Position numbers and translations under genes: made by a program. From Liquidambar formosana (Eukaryota > Streptophyta > Magnoliopsida > Saxifragales > Altingiaceae): a stretch of 64,000 bases of DNA. Location of the stretch: positions 27,112,430 to 27,176,429 of the forward strand of contig CM077826.1 of the NCBI GenBank assembly GCA_039720395.1, given 5' to 3'. Numbering within the stretch: position 1 is the first letter of the stretch; every line of letters starts with the position of its first letter. Positions 42,794-53,596 of this stretch are shown here, one piece after another. A model generated the notes under the pieces. That model saw only the letters and a list, made by a program, of their open reading frames with translations, made no database searches and had not been told where the DNA came from.

Positions 42794-44398
42794 CAAACCA
42801 TAAGTTATTATATGTTTGATGCCCATTGTCCCAATACAAAGTATTTGACTTCATGCAAAACCATAATATTAAAGTTAAACATATCTAGATTGTTCCAAAA
42901 TGCTCCTTCATGAGCTAAAACCAATAATTAGCATAACGCCTCATGGCGAGGTCTCCCCAACTATATAATCATCTGAAAAGGTTTTATGAAAATAGGGGTG
43001 AGTATAAAACTCAATAGATATAATTTTCAAATGAAAATAACCAAAGCATGATAATATAACCAAAATACATCATGTTTAAATACAATAGATTTCATGTATG
43101 CTATGAATGATATGCAACTCATGTCCATTTAATCAATTCCATAATTACCAACCACTCCCACAGGAGTTTTCACGTGAAAAATGAGGATTTAGACCCAACT
43201 TCCAAGAGAACAACACAATTGCCATCCCTACCTGGGATCGTAAGTCGTCTCAATTTGGGAGCACAGCGACACATCCTTTTCTAGAACCGCAAGCAACCCA
43301 GGACCAAAGGAATGGAGAACACAGCTTAGTCCCTTTACCGCAAGTAAACCATACCCAATGACCCCTTTCAATACTTCTACCAAGTATTTAATTAGGTTCA
43401 TTTCATGCATTTATAACAATGTAAAATATAGATCAATAATATGTTGGGCTATATAAAACATGTAAATATAGACCAACAATAGTTTACGTATTGAGCATGT
43501 ATATTCAAGATTATCCAAAATACAGCATGTATAACAATCCACACACTCCCAAATGGATTATTTCTCATATAGAGTTATGTAAACTAGACCCTTCAGTACA
43601 TGCAATACAAAATATATATGATAATACTCCCAAAAATCATGTAAATTCATAAATAACACAAATACTCGTTTTATACAACATATATGGGCTTACATTCTAA
43701 CCCATTATCATTCTTGAGGTTAAAACCCATGAAAATTACACCTATCTCAAGTATGATGTGCAATACGTAAGAAAAATGTGTTGGGAGGATGGATCCAATC
43801 TTAAGATGCAAAAACAAGCTCTCAACTCCAAGAACCAAACTTCAATCAACAGGAAGCACGTTGAAGAAGACGGATCTAGTCCTTAGAATGCTTCCCCAAG
43901 CATCAAGAAGAAGTAAGAAGCTCAAAAACCCCAACATGCAAGTCAAAAACCCATTTTTCTCTCTCCAAACACTCCGTTCTCTCTCCTCTTTCTTTCTAGA
44001 AGTTAGGATGAGTAATGGCTGAAAATGGAGGTATCTGGTTCATGTTTGAAGGTTTTAAAACGAGAAAAGGGCACATGCGTCATTTTCTCCTACTTAAAGT
44101 TGAAATATAAGGTGCTGTCCAATTTAGTAGACTGAACTGCCAATTCAGTCGAGTCAATTGACAATTCAGTTGAGTGAATTGACAATTCAGTCGACTCAAT
44201 TGCCAATTTAGTTTACTCAAAACTCCAGCATTAAGATTTTGGCTTCTAGTTAATTCAGTTGATTGAACGCATTAATTCAGTCGACTGAATGAGACAGAAA
44301 ACTCAAAATGCATATAAAACTAAGTACATACAAGACAATACTCAAAAAATCATCAATTTACCATGCAATTAAACTAATTTAATGACACGGTTATTACA
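42794..44398 (-). repeat. Third LTR-like segment (minus), abutting the MULE
   Basis: Its right edge on the minus strand reads TGTAATAACCGTGTCATT, a start typical of chromovirus (Del/Tekay-type) LTRs. The interior has features common in such LTRs: gagtataaaactcaatag, a C-rich block near 43140-43340, and repeated AATTCAGTCGACTGAATT-like units. No partner LTR or coding region is next to it, so it may be a solo LTR. The left limit is approximate. Confidence 0.5.
44121..44290. repeat. Clustered AATTCAGTCGACTGAATT-like palindromic units
   Basis: At least seven partial or complete copies of CAATTCAGTCGA and its complement in both orientations, often joined as near-palindromes (for example AATTCAGTCGACTGAAT near 44275). 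They lie about 110-280 bases inside the LTR-like start, i.e. in U3, where enhancers usually reside. Confidence 0.8.
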
Positions 44399-45040
44399 AG
44401 TTTATCCCTCTAACTACAAGGTATAGTAGCCGCGCGATGAGCGACACGTGGCAAATGTTAGCATAAACAGCTGAGATGGCTCACAATGGTTTGGCATCAA
44501 ATGGCTTAACGTTGTTTGTTGCTAATGGTTGTAAATCACAAAACGCTGCGTTTTGTGAAGGAGTAATGGAGCCAAACAAACACCTAGATCTGGTTTTCGA
44601 AATTCATTCTCGACTCTCTCTCCTCTCCCCTCTTCCACGCTCTCTCCTTTCCACCTTTGTTCCCCTATATCCCCTTCGCCCTCTTATCGAAGAAACCCTT
44701 ATCTCTCTGCTCCTTTCTTCTGTCAGTGAAACCTCCCAAGAGCAAATCGTAACTCCCCCATCTACGGCATGGTGCTGTAATCGTTAGATCTTCTCTCATT
44801 GTCAACAGCAGCTTCCACCAACTGTTAACATCAAGCACTTCCACCGTCGACACCTTCTTTCTTCCACCGAATATCCAATGGTGATTTTAGGGTTTTATTT
44901 ATTTATTTATTTTTTTATTTTCTTGTGTAACCCCTAACCTCAATTTTTTTTTCTTCTGTGATTTCTTTGTGATTGGATTGCTATTTGGTTGAAATGCAAT
45001 AGATAACAATTTTTTTTTTCCTATTATGTTACTGCATTCT
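44399..45040 (+). repeat. Left terminal inverted repeat of the MULE
   Basis: Matches the complement of the right end: TGGCTCACAATGGTTTGGCATC, GGAGCCAAACAAACACC, GAAATTCATTCTCGACTC and GATTGGATTGCTATTTGGTT are recognisable in both. It contains a 103-codon frame from 44476 that mirrors the one at the right end and is probably leader sequence rather than a gene. Confidence 0.85.
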
Positions 45041-45516
45041 TCCAACTGGTGGTGCATTCCTCCTTCCCCTTAGTCGATGGTATGGTGGTCTCCTTAACCG
45101 CCATCTCCAATGACATCACAGTGGTTCCCTCTATCTCCTCCTCTTCGCACTCCCCAGGGCTTCCAAATAGGTGAGTTTAGGGTTTACAATTTGTTTGTTT
45201 GTTTTTTTTTTTTTGGTTAAAATGCAACAGATGATTTTTTTCTCTTTGGTTTTTTGGTTGCTGTTATGCTGCTATGGGATTTAGATTTGAAACCCCTAAT
45301 TTATTTATTTATTTTTCCTACGATTGTGGTTTAGGTTGCTATAACCAAGTTGTAAGCGACACTGATTTTTTTTTTTTTTTTTGGTTGATAGTGCTGGGTA
45401 TGCAATGTATGCAACACATGTTCCAAATACAATGTATGCAATACATGTTCAAAATAGCAAAAAAAAAATAAGTATCACAATTTTCAAAATGTTATGCAAA
45501 GGCTAAATTTTTGCAG

Positions 45517-45681
45517 AATGTTGATTGAAGTATCACATTTTGTCAAAATATACTTTAGGGCAGCAAAGTCAATGGAATGTTAGGAAATGTTGATTGAAGT
45601 ATCACATTTTGTCAAAATATACTTTAGGGCAGCAAAGCCAATGGAATGTTAGGGAATGTTGATTGAAGTATCACATTTTTT
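45517..45681 (+). repeat. 69-bp tandem repeat, 2.4 copies
   Basis: Starting AATGTTGATTGAAG at 45517, 45586 and 45655, an exact 69-base period. The first two copies differ at very few positions, so the duplication is recent. It lies inside the MULE between the left TIR and the transposase. Confidence 0.9.
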
Positions 45682-45699
45682 CTTGAGCAATTTTGATCA

Positions 45700-46100
45700 T
45701 ATATTCTGTACCACCTCTTGATGAAGGATCATGGAGCCACTAATCATAAGAGGTAAAGCCTTATAAGCTTGAACACATACCTAAGAAATATTTTTCTAAA
45801 TCAAAAGTAGCTTTGGAAGATCATTTTCCTTCAGTACGTGCTACCTTGAACATAGCTCCATGCCACCCCTTACCCAATAGAAAGTGGCTTACCTCCTTTC
45901 CATGCTTATGCTTACATTTCAAAATTATAAATCCATTGATTTGAGTGATTTTGCAACTGAATAGGAAATTACTGATCTAACAAACTCCTTCACTTGGCTC
46001 ATTGTAACAAAATACTTATAATTTTTAAGAGGGTTTACATCTCTTTGGTTACAGCAAATTGCTAATCCTAGATATTTCAACTTCAAATTTCATATTTTGG
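45700..46100 (-). pseudogene. Possible LINE reverse-transcriptase remnant
   Basis: Minus-strand translation gives LKYLGLAICCNQRD (from about 46085) and, further on, FYWVRGGMELCSR followed by HVLKENDLPKLL. These resemble the KYLG and LWGG...W..VC.PK blocks of plant L1 reverse transcriptases. Stops interrupt it. The similarity is short and this is a weak call. Confidence 0.3.
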
Positions 46101-47030
46101 TAAATGACTATGTATATTAAGGAAAACTATATTGAGTATGTTTGTGCACTATATTAATCATAGTGGTTTTATTAATCAAATTTCATCCACAACCTCGAAA
46201 CCGTTGGCAAAACCATGGTTTTGGAACATATCTTACTACTAAGCCAGATTTAATTCCTAATTCAATATTAATCATAGTGGTTTTACTGATCATTAATCAA
46301 TGATGCTTAAGTGTGATTCTTGTGGAAGCATGTACTTCTTTTAAGGGTGGGGTGGGATGGGGTGGTTTTTTTTTTCTTACTTGGTAGAGTGGGGGTGGCA
46401 GCTAAGTTCAAAATGGACTCTCTATTCATTTGATTGAGAAGATTACCAAGATTTTGAGACCCACTACCGAACTAATTTGAGTTATATATTTCAATGCTAA
46501 GAGCTTTTATCAAATGAGTTATTAATATTGATTCGATCAGAGATCACTTTTTGAAATTCTCAGACTTGGGTTTTCTAATAGGTTAAGGTAGAAATGGCTA
46601 TTCCAAGAATCTAAGTTTTGTTTTTAGAGGTCATTGTCTAGTGCAATGATAAAATGTCTCGGGTTACTAAATGCGAATCTGCATATTTGAACTTTGAAAG
46701 TAGTGTGTGTATTGAAAAACGAAATTTAAGACTATATCCAACTCACCCCTCTCAAAACCCTGCTTAGGGGGACCAACACTAAGTCATGAGTCATGAATTT
46801 TTTTACAATTAAAGCACTCTTTGGAAGTGGGAAAAGTATAGGGGAAGGAAAGAAAATAAATACTGATTTTAAGCCCATTCTAGGCTTTATTTTTTATATA
46901 CGTATCTACAATGTGGTTTTTTTTTTCCTAAAACATGTTCTTATTGTGAGTATTGATTTTAAATATTGTGGGTGTAGGAATAGAGTTAGCATTAGATGAC
47001 AGTGTTGAGTAATTGGAATGGAAGCCTAGG

Positions 47031-48960
47031 GTAGGTATGGAGTTTGATAGTGAACTAATGGCCTATGAATATTATAAAGAATATAGTAAGAGATTGGGCT
47101 TTAGCATCTAACGACATTATATCAATAAGCGTAAGAGACTTGGTTGTATTATTACAAGATCTTATATTTGTTCAAGCAAAGGGTTTCGAGAGAAAAAGAT
47201 TGGAAAGACATCCCCTAAGAATCCTAAGGGCTAGACAAGGGCAGGGTATTTGGCTAAAATGGGAATACATTCAATGAAGAAACTCGGAAGTATGAAATTC
47301 ATAGTTATTAAACCCGGACCGGTCATTAATTGACCCGCTCTGGAGGTCGGGTCACCGGATCACTAGTTCAACCGTCGGGTCACCGATTGGACCGATCATA
47401 TAATTTAAATAATAATAAATGATTAAAATAATACTAAAAAATAAAATGTATACGTTTAGACTTTAAATAATATGTGTTGTGAAGTTTTTCACATAAGCAC
47501 TAGGTAGTTTAGTAGTTAAGAACTCCTTTGGGTGTGTACATCCATGTTTCTACTCCCCATACACGCAAAATGTTAGAATTTTTAAACACAAGCATTACTC
47601 CTTGAGTATTAGTTCCAGTCCAACCAGATCGGTTTGCATCCGGTTCGCATAAAAAACCGGTGGGCTAGTCCGGTTCGAGTTTAATAACATTGATGGAATT
47701 AACATTTTTGTTAAAGAACATAATCATGAGTTTGCACCTAGGGGAAACTCATATATGTTGTAATCTCAATGGTGCATTTCTGAATTGTAGGACAATAAAT
47801 TGGTTATGATCGAAGAATCTAGGCTTTCCATTCGAGATTCCTATTCCTTAATGAGTACAAAAGCTAGAATAAGGGAATCCCTTGGATTTACTAAACTTGA
47901 TCAGAAGAATTACCTTCGAGGTAGGAGAATGAGTAAATTGGCATATGAGGAAGCGGGTACTTTGATGCGGTATTTGAAATATCAAACAATGAAAAATCCA
48001 TCATTTTACCATGCTATTCAATTTGACAATGAGGAACAAATTACCAAAATTTTTTAGGCGGATGATCGCATGATTATTTATTACAGTCAGTTTGGTGATG
48101 TTGTAAATTTCGATACAACTTACAAGATTAACAAAGAATATTGCCCATTTGCTATTTTTGTGGGATTTAATCATCACCAAGAGATTGTGATTTTTGGCGC
48201 TGCACTAATACACGATGCGACCGTCGAATCATTTAAATGGTTACTTCAAATATTCTTGGAGGTTATGTCCAATAGGATTCCACAAACCATGATAACCGAT
48301 CAGGATGCTGCAATGACAAAAGCTATCCCTAATGTGATGCCTACGACTTTCCACAAGCTATGCAATGGCATATAATGCAAAATGTCATGAAGCATGTGAG
48401 TAAAATTGTTACAATGACTGAGACTGATTCTAATATGTTGACTAAGTCTATTAAAGATAAGTTGGCATATTTCATGGACCATATTATTAAGGATGCCAAT
48501 TTTTTAGCCGCTTGAGAACAAATGCTTGATGATTTTGATGTGTATGATAATCATTGGTTGGACACCTTATACAATGTCAAGAAAAAATGGGCACATGCAT
48601 TTGTTAGGTTGCATTGGTGTACAGGTATGAATTGTCCTCCTTTTGTACTTCTTCTCTTCTCATTCTTCTAATAATATATATATTTTATTGCTGATCAAAA
48701 AAAAAAAAAAAAAAAAAAAATTGGTGTGCAGGTGAAAAGCACTCAACTAAGTGAGAGTTTTAATGCCTCTTTGAAAAATTATTTGCAATCATATCATGAT
48801 TTGATGCAATTTTTAATGCATTTTGAGAGATTGCTCCCTAACACGCACCACAAAGAATTGGAAGCCAAATTTGCATTGTCTCAGAAGCAACCAAAACTGA
48901 AAGAGTATTATAAAGTGTTTGTGCAAGCGGTGTAAGTCTACTGATAATCTCTCTTGTAGT
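47031..48960 (+). pseudogene. MULE transposase, FAR1/FHY3 family (decayed)
   Basis: A FAR1-type zinc-binding N-domain begins GMEFDSELMAYEYYKEYSK and continues RSYICSSKGFREKK (47037-47280), with two stops. After an inserted element (47304-47688) the transposase core follows: RMSKLAYEEAGTLMRYLK, VVNFDTTYKINKEYCPFAIF, VGFNHHQEIVIFGAALIHD, ESFKWLLQIFLEVM, TMITDQDAAMTKAI. The first Asp (FDTTY) and second Asp (TDQD) of the DDE site are visible, and the Glu is in STQLSESFNASLK after a poly-A-bearing intron (about 48624-48731). Breaks: stop at 48055-48057, one-base frameshift near 48367 and TGA near 48513. The SWIM finger was not found; an AT repeat and T-run occupy that place. FAR1 and FHY3 are domesticated relatives. 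Confidence 0.85.
47304..47688. mobile_element. Small TIR element inside the MULE transposase
   Basis: It begins GTTATTAAACCCGGACCGG and ends CCGGTTCGAGTTTAATAAC, an imperfect inverted pair of about 25 bp enriched in CCGG motifs. It lies between the FAR1 domain and the DDE core. No clear target duplication was seen, so the superfamily is open. Confidence 0.65.
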
Positions 48961-48969
48961 TGTAGACTA

Positions 48970-48986
48970 TTTGTAAGGTTTTCACT

Positions 48987-49049
<63 letters not shown>

Positions 49050-49060
49050 CATATGCACTA
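48970..49060 (+). repeat. AT microsatellite plus T-run
   Basis: About 20 TA units (48989-49030) followed by some 18 T. It interrupts the 3' part of the transposase remnant. Confidence 0.95.
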
Positions 49061-50900
49061 ATCTTTTTATTTGTTTATACAGAGAGATGGTTCACCACCA
49101 AACAACATCCAAGAATTGTTGACAACAAATTTGATGGTTCTACTTGGGCATTTGAGCCTTGTCAAGACCCAAATAACCTTTCTTCTAGTCAAGTAAAAAT
49201 TAAATATACAATTTATTAATTTATTTTTTATATTATCCTTGTGATATTTTTTAATTGAAGGGCATAAATACATTTTTTATTTTAAATGTAGAAACTTATA
49301 ATCACCACTTGATACTTATAGGTTAACATGAATGCTCATGATAATTTGGACGGACCGACATCATGATTGAGTTGTTGATATTGAGGTATTCATAGTAGGG
49401 GACTAATTGTTTTTTTCCTTGTCGAGGCTCAAATGCTAATTTTTTTTCCTTTTAAACTTTTTCTATTCAAGGTTAATGAACAATCATGGAACGAATTGAA
49501 AAGCATAATGGGGGACTACTTGTTTAATGTGTACACTAATGCATTTTGGTTTAATGTGTAAACTTTAAACTTTAGTTTTCTTTGGTTGTTTTTATGGGGG
49601 ACTAATTGTTTAATGTATACACTGATGCGTTTTGTTTTAATGTGTACATTGATTATGGATGTAAACTTTAGTTCTTTTTGGTTATTTTTATGGGAGACTA
49701 ATTGTTGTTATAAATAATGTCATGCTAGATTTTCTAAAAAAAAATTGGTGCTCTTTATATTTTGTTGACTTCTGAATAATTAATAGTTGTTTGATTTTGT
49801 ACAGGTTTGATTAGTCTATAACTTAGGATGTCCTTATTATAGACAAGGTCAAGCCAAATTTTCTAATAAAATTCTTATTGAATCATTTCATTTCCATGAG
49901 GTTCAATCAAACAGTGGTTAAGAATTCTCATGAATTACTATTTTGGAGCATTGAGTTAATCCAATGTTTCTTTTATTCAATGTTTGACTAAAATTCTCTT
50001 CGTAGGAATGCATTTTTAACTGATGGCGGATTAAATGTGATGCATATAACAATATGGCACAATTGTTGAAATGCAGGCCCAAAACATCTTTTAAAAAAAA
50101 TGGAAGAACTCATAAAAAGGAAGGATGAGCCGATGAGGGCACCTCTTACTCTCTTAGTAGCTTTACCCTTTATATATGTTAGGCAGCTAAGTCAGGATTC
50201 AATTGTTGATTTTTTGGGGTTGTAAACTGCGCATTCAGCCAATATCCACCCAATTTGAACTATAATGATATTTTAGAAGCTTGTTACACCCATAGGATAT
50301 GTTTAATTATATAACAAATTGCACGATTAGCGTAAGTCCCATGATCAACTACATTAAGTTTGAGTTGACATTATCATTATTTTGGCAAGGGAATTAATAT
50401 TTTTGTTTTAAGCCACCCTTAGTTCATTATTTTGGCCATAAAATTGTACTTTTAAGATTACTTTAAAAAAGCTCCTAAAAACCACAGCCATTTTATATGT
50501 TGTAAGGTGAAAGGATGAAATTTTTTTTTGAATCAAATAAGAGGATTCAATAGAGGCAATAATTCATACGGCCACATTGTATCACAAGCCAATAGGAGAG
50601 TAGCAAAGTGGATTATGGGACAGAAAAGTACTTTGACAATCCCAATTTGGTGCACTCTTATTGGCTCGTTAGTTCATTCACAGTTACATATAAATTTCTC
50701 TCTTTAACTAATTAAAACTAGGAACAGTCATCTACTGTCAAGGAACCAAATGCCAAATTATTACCAGCTAAAGGTACACTCAACGAATAAGTACATGATC
50801 TATAGTCTCTTCCTTTTCTTTACATAAAACAATCACATATTACATAAATTAGGTACTCAGTTTATCTAATCAACATTTTGCGGTGAATGAAATGTTAGTT

Positions 50901-51460
50901 TCACGCTAACAAAAGCACAACTAGTAAACCTAAAACAACCAAACCAATTACAACACACTTCAATATTACTCTTAACTCAACAAGTTGATCACTCAATCTT
51001 GAAAATTCACAGTATGAAACGTGATCCAAACTAGTGCACCCAAATGTGGATACATCTCTTGTTGGGCTCCTTCTAACGTTCTCGCATGTTGGTTGTTGCA
51101 ATTGCTCATGTACTTGAGATAGAGTGCATGAGTTTTTGTACCAATCCATTTGTTCTGCTAGTATGCTTTCCTCATGCAATTGCACCAGATATTCATCGAC
51201 CCACTCAACAAACCGTTGAAATTACGAACCTACACAAGAGTTACATTGCGTTAGTGAAAAATTATGTTTTAAATAAGCTAAGTTAATATCAAATATAAAA
51301 CATAACCATGAAAACTTACTTTGCAAAGAGATTTATAGTACATTCTATCGGGATTTAGTTCAGAATGAGATATGGCTAATTCATATGGTCTTGCACAAGG
51401 ACATTTGCATTTTCTTACTGGAATATGCGTACCACTGCTTATAGAACCTTGGGATACCAT
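50901..51460 (-). CDS. GRF-type zinc-finger, C-terminal transmembrane protein (two exons)
   Basis: Exon 1 (51460-51320, 47 codons) has the first half of a GRF-type finger, CKCPC..., then NPDRMYYKSLCK, and ends at a consensus donor AAA/GTAAGT. Exon 2 (51229-50901) starts after TGTGTAG with RFVEWVDEYLVQLHEES, the usual end of the finger (FFEWVDE), then a helix and a strongly hydrophobic C-terminus (CVVIGLVVLGLLVVLLLA). This architecture matches plant proteins of the At4g04775-like type, of unknown function and frequent in transposon-rich regions. Exon 1 ends in phase 0 but the conserved frame of exon 2 needs one more base, and a TAA lies just upstream, so the copy seems broken. It is antisense to the transposase, inside the MULE. 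Confidence 0.6.
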
Positions 51461-52339
51461 TGCTAATCACAACACAAATCACTAAATCATCAATTTATTT
51501 AGTTACTAAAATTGATTTGGCATGATCAACTCCATTCTTTCTTTAATTTTGTTATAATATGCCTTAAACTAACCTCAATTTTTTATTTTTATTTTTATTT
51601 TTTTTTGCTATTTTGAACATGTATTGCATATTTCAATTTTTGTTATAATATGCCCTAAACTAGCCAAGCACTATACACAGGCAGTATACAAAGAAAATTC
51701 AATTCACAGATTCATAAATTGGTATCATTATTGGGCTAAGCCATTCAATTTTGGGGCACCTCTGCTATGAGAAATATGTTAGTTATAAAATTGAGGACTT
51801 CTCTCCCTTACTCAATCAATTATTATTCAACTAGTTATGTTTAATTTACTTTGTTCATGGATATTCTAAATTTTTTTTTTTTTTTTAGCCAAAGCCAATG
51901 AACTAAGCTTTGTGTCCTGTTAAGCAAGTTCAGAAGGAGGAATACCGCAGCAGCATAACAACAACTAAAACCACAATCGCAGGCTAGTTATCATACTCTC
52001 AATTTTGGGTATGTGAAATTCCATAGTAGACTCCAAAAGTTATCAATTCATTAAAACTTATCAAATTGAGTGGATTTTGGGAGATTCACATTATGATAGA
52101 GCAACTCAATTGGTATTAGTGCAAAATCTGTAAAAGAAAACAAATAGTAATAATGCTTCAAGGCATGTAATCACTTTTCTTAAAACAAAATTTTCCTCAT
52201 GCTTGAAAATTGAAGTGCATCAAGTTATGGAAAATTTTCCTCCAAGAAACAATGAAGCTCAATGATTCCTAATATTTTTTTTTAAAAAAAAATCCCTAAC
52301 ATAAAACTTGTAATACACCCCTAAGGATAGCAGTAGCAG
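51461..52339. other. MULE internal sequence, no gene seen
   Basis: AT-rich sequence between the GRF ORF and the right TIR. A stretch near 51945-51990 (complement reads GCGATTGTGGTTTTAG) resembles one near 45320 at the other end, suggesting that inverted homology extends further than the TIR limits given. Confidence 0.4.
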
Positions 52340-53125
52340 TCGTATAATAGCAAAAAATAAAATAAAATTGTCATCTATTGCATTTTAACCAAATAGCAAT
52401 CCAATCACAAATAAATGATATAAGAAAATAAAAAAAATTTGAGGTTAGGGCTACACAAGAGAAAAAAAAAACTCACCAGTGGATATTTAGGTGATATGGA
52501 AGAAGGAAGGCACCAACAGTGGAAGTGCTTAACGTCAATGGGTGGTGGAAGCCACCAACAATGAGAGAGGATCCAATGGTTACATCACCATGCCATGGAT
52601 GGGGGAGTTGCTCAACGCCAATGGGAGTTGAAGGGGATCCGACCGTACTCTCTTCTCCTCAAAATCGCGATAGAAGTGATAACCATTGACGGGTGGTGGA
52701 AGCCGCTGATAATGAAGGAGGATCCAGCAGTTACAGCACCATACCGTGGATGGGGGAGTTGCTCGTCGCTGACGGGAGTTGCAATTTTCTCTTGGGAGGT
52801 TTCACCAATGGCAAAAAGGAGCAGAGAGATGAGGTTTTCTCCAACGGGAGGGCGAAGAGAATAGAGAAGAACAAAGGTGGAGAGGAGAGAGAGAAGAGAA
52901 AGGATAAAGAGTCGAGAATGAATTTCAAAAACCAAATCTTGGTGTTTGTTTGGCTCCATTCCTCTTTCACAAAATGCAGTGTTTTGTGATTTACACCCAT
53001 TAGCAGCAAACGATGTTAAGCTATTTGATGCCAAACCATTGTAAGCCATCTCAACCATTCATACTAACATTTGCCACGTGTCGCTCATCGCGCGGCTACT
53101 GCACCGTGCAGTTAAAGGGATAGAC
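52340..53125 (-). repeat. Right terminal inverted repeat of the MULE
   Basis: The complement of the left TIR, about 140 bases longer because of an internal duplication. The blocks around 52521-52620 and 52671-52785 both carry GGGTGGTGGAAGCC, GAGGATCCA and GGATGGGGGAGTTGCTC. The outer end near 53125 is followed by unrelated sequence. Confidence 0.85.
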
Positions 53126-53236
53126 TGCACCAAATCCAAATCCCCAGAAGTACCCTTTTCTCAATGTGTCTTCATGTCTTGTAGCCTCCATTGATTACCA
53201 TAGCAAAACTAGCAATGGCAATGTTAATTGGTTTAA

Positions 53237-53366
53237 GGGTGGGTCTACATCCACACCCTTTTTCGCTTAAATCTACATCTCTTATACTTTATTTTCACAG
53301 CTTTTTCATCATTTTTATTCATGGAGGTGTAGATTTAGCAAAAAAGGTGTGGATTTAGACCTACCT
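53237..53366. mobile_element. 130-bp MITE, 9-bp target duplication (Mutator-like)
   Basis: Terminal arms GGGTGGGTCTACATCCACACC and the inverse GGTGTGGATTTAGACCTACCT continue inward through AAATCTACATCTC. They are flanked by TTGGTTTAA (53228-53236) and TTGATTTAA (53367-53375), one mismatch. The 9-bp duplication points to Mutator mobilisation. Confidence 0.75.
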
Positions 53367-53375
53367 TTGATTTAA

Positions 53376-53557
53376 GGGACTAATTTGCTAATAGTACTAA
53401 GAGCCTTTGTTGCTTATATAGTGTCAATTTCAATTATCAAGTTCCTCGTGTTCTCATGATCGTCAACAAATTTGCAAATAGAACGACTTATTCAAATGCA
53501 ATATTTACTATTTTTCACTCTTTTACTATTAGGTCAAGCAGCAATAATTTTCTCGTT

Positions 53558-53596
<39 letters not shown>

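Larger units (their letters stand above)
44399..53125. mobile_element. Mutator-like element (MULE), FAR1 type, about 8.7 kb
   Basis: Long terminal inverted repeats enclose a decayed transposase and an antisense second ORF. Outer ends: AGTTTATCCCTCTAACTAC on the left and its diverged complement GTTAAAGGGATAGACT on the right. The shared block GTAGCCGCGCGATGAGCG through ACACGTGGCAAATGTTAG is perfect. Homology runs inward for several hundred bases. No convincing 9-bp target duplication is seen, perhaps because an LTR abuts the left end. Stops and insertions in the transposase show the copy is dead. Confidence 0.85.

Noticed and set aside
44121..44290. Palindromic repeats considered as a CRISPR-like array
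   Set aside because: The units are irregular, in both orientations, without uniform spacers, and this is a plant nuclear genome.
44476..44787. 103-codon frame in the left MULE TIR, mirrored at 52612-53058
   Set aside because: It appears in both TIRs because they are copies; it lacks a domain and is probably TIR leader sequence.
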